Assembly: GCA_046765875.1 (NCBI GenBank)
Contig: JBKPSJ010000362.1
Coordinates: forward strand, 1 to 14,590
DNA from: DASRHY01 sp046765875
Lineage (GTDB): Bacteria > Actinomycetota > Actinomycetes > Propionibacteriales > Kribbellaceae
DNA length: 14,590 bases
Direction: 5' to 3'
Shown: in pieces, positions 13,693 through 14,590 of the stretch
Layout of the letters: the number at the start of each line of letters is the position of its first letter
How positions within the stretch are numbered: position 1 is the first letter of the stretch
Translations under genes and position numbers: made by a program
The notes under the pieces: generated by a model
Database searches by the model: none
What the model was told of the DNA's origin: nothing
What the model saw: only the letters and a program-made list of their open reading frames with translations

Positions 13693-14590
13693 TCAGGCGG
13701 CTTCGGCGTAGACCTCGGGCTCGGAGGCCGGGATGGTCTCGACCTGAGCGGCGGGCTTGGCCGGCCGCAGCAGGGCCAGGGCCAGGCCGATCGCGGCGAC
13801 GACCAGGACGGTGCCGACCAGGTAGGCGGTGTGGAAGCCGGCGTTGAGTGCCTCGGCGGGGGTGTTGCCGGAGGCCATGTGGTCGCCGGTTTGCTGGGCG
13901 GCGATGGTGGCCAAGACGGCCAGGCCGATCGCGCCGCCGACCTGGGTGCTGGTGTTGACCACGCCGGAGGCCAGCCCGGCGTCCTGCGGGGTCGCACCCG
14001 ACATCGCCAGCATCACCAGGGCGGGGAACCCGGCGCCGGCGCCGGCGCCGACCAGGATCATCGCGGGCATGATGTCGGTCAGGAAGTGCCCGTCGACCGG
14101 GGTCCGGGCGAACAACACCGTGCCGAGGCCGATCGCCACCAGCGCCGGGATCAGCACCGGCAGCGGCCCGAACTTCATGGCCAGCGGACCGGACAGCTTC
14201 AGCGACATCGCGCCCATCACGAGGGTGGAGGGCAGGAAGGCCAGGCCGACCTGCAGCGGGGTGTAGCCCAGGATCTGTTGCAGGTACAGCGCGCCGAGGA
14301 AGAACATCCCGAACATCCCCACCACGAGCAGGATCTGGACGATGTTGGCGCCGGTGACGAACCGGGACCGGAAGATCCGCAACGGCATCAGAGGGTTGGC
14401 GATCCGGGTCTGCCGGATCAGGAACGCGGCGATCAGCGTGAGGGAGATGGCGGCCAGGCCGAGGGTGCGACCGGAGGTCCAGCCGTGCTGGTCGATGCCG
14501 AGGATGGTGTAGACGCCGAGCATCAGGCCGGCGGTGAGCAGGGCCGCGCCCGGGGCGTCGGCGCCGTGCTTGAGGCCGGGGCCGGGCCGG
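13693..14590 (-). CDS. MFS transporter, DHA2 (EmrB/QacA) type, N-terminal part outside window
   Basis: The frame stays open to the right edge, so about 298 C-terminal residues are visible and the start lies beyond. The Met at 14523 is internal: residues before it (including GADAPGAALLTAGL) continue the family pattern seen before helix 7. Visible parts: RFVTGANIVQILLVVGMFGM with ALYLQQILGYTPLQVGLAFL, typical of helices 9-10. Next comes ILVGAGAGAGFPALVMLAMS, then GLASGVVNTSTQVGGAIGLA of the last helices. It is probably a proton-driven exporter of small toxic molecules. The tail ends in EVYAEAA. It is distinct from the other DHA2 transporter at 3863-5461. The substrate is unknown. Confidence 0.92.
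   Translation of the reverse strand, partial: RPGPGLKHGADAPGAALLTAGLMLGVYTILGIDQHGWTSGRTLGLAAISLTLIAAFLIRQTRIANPLMPLRIFRSRFVTGANIVQILLVVGMFGMFFLGALYLQQILGYTPLQVGLAFLPSTLVMGAMSLKLSGPLAMKFGPLPVLIPALVAIGLGTVLFARTPVDGHFLTDIMPAMILVGAGAGAGFPALVMLAMSGATPQDAGLASGVVNTSTQVGGAIGLAVLATIAAQQTGDHMASGNTPAEALNAGFHTAYLVGTVLVVAAIGLALALLRPAKPAAQVETIPASEPEVYAEAA

Noticed and set aside
1..14590. CRISPR arrays, tRNA or rRNA genes, insertion sequences, phage or toxin-antitoxin genes
   Set aside because: Nothing in the sequence supports any of these. The XRE regulator has no toxin partner beside it.

Overview
The window is high-GC, densely coding DNA with short intergenic gaps, GTG and TTG starts as well as ATG, GC-rich hairpins without long U-tracts, and a likely leaderless gene. 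Together with a two-gene clpP operon next to a PopR/ClgR-like regulator and a small two-helix membrane protein of a type common in actinomycetes, this points to an actinomycete chromosome. A Kribbella-like or Nocardioides-like organism would fit, but this is inference. No tRNA, rRNA, CRISPR array, insertion sequence or phage gene was recognised.

Layout. (1) 1-2160, plus strand: the 3' part of a Zn/Cd-type cation diffusion facilitator, a CmoM-like methyltransferase 17 nt behind it, and a small two-helix membrane protein with a strong Shine-Dalgarno. (2) 2234-5461, plus strand: a gene fusing a CYTH-like domain to an Ppx/GppA phosphatase, with its own likely promoter, then a DHA2-type MFS exporter. 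(3) 5596-9781, minus strand: an NCS1 nucleobase-type permease and an isochorismatase-family cysteine hydrolase overlapping by 4 nt, a strong hairpin, then a cytosine-deaminase-like amidohydrolase starting at TTG. Downstream of it, with its own likely promoter, is a GAF-ANTAR RNA-binding regulator. (4) 10143-11879: an XRE regulator on the plus strand, facing two overlapping clpP genes on the minus strand, with a cluster of related repeats between the convergent 3' ends. (5) 12070-14590: a GNAT acetyltransferase and an alpha/beta hydrolase of the haloacetate dehalogenase/epoxide hydrolase type on the plus strand, a bidirectional terminator, and the 3' part of a second DHA2 MFS transporter on the minus strand.

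How genes may work together. The permease, cysteine hydrolase and deaminase look like uptake and breakdown of a small N-heterocycle or amide. The substrate is probably not cytosine, because positions that set cytosine specificity differ. The two ClpP proteins probably assemble together. The first has a full Ser-His-Asp triad. The second has Ala at the nucleophile position, so it looks like a non-catalytic subunit. The adjacent XRE protein ends in ALAA, like the ssrA degradation tag, which suggests a Clp-controlled regulator circuit of the PopR type known from Streptomyces.

Most interesting points: the Ser-to-Ala ClpP paralogue beside a degron-bearing regulator, the repeat cluster between them, the CYTH-Ppx fusion, and the catabolic cassette with a hairpin inside it.
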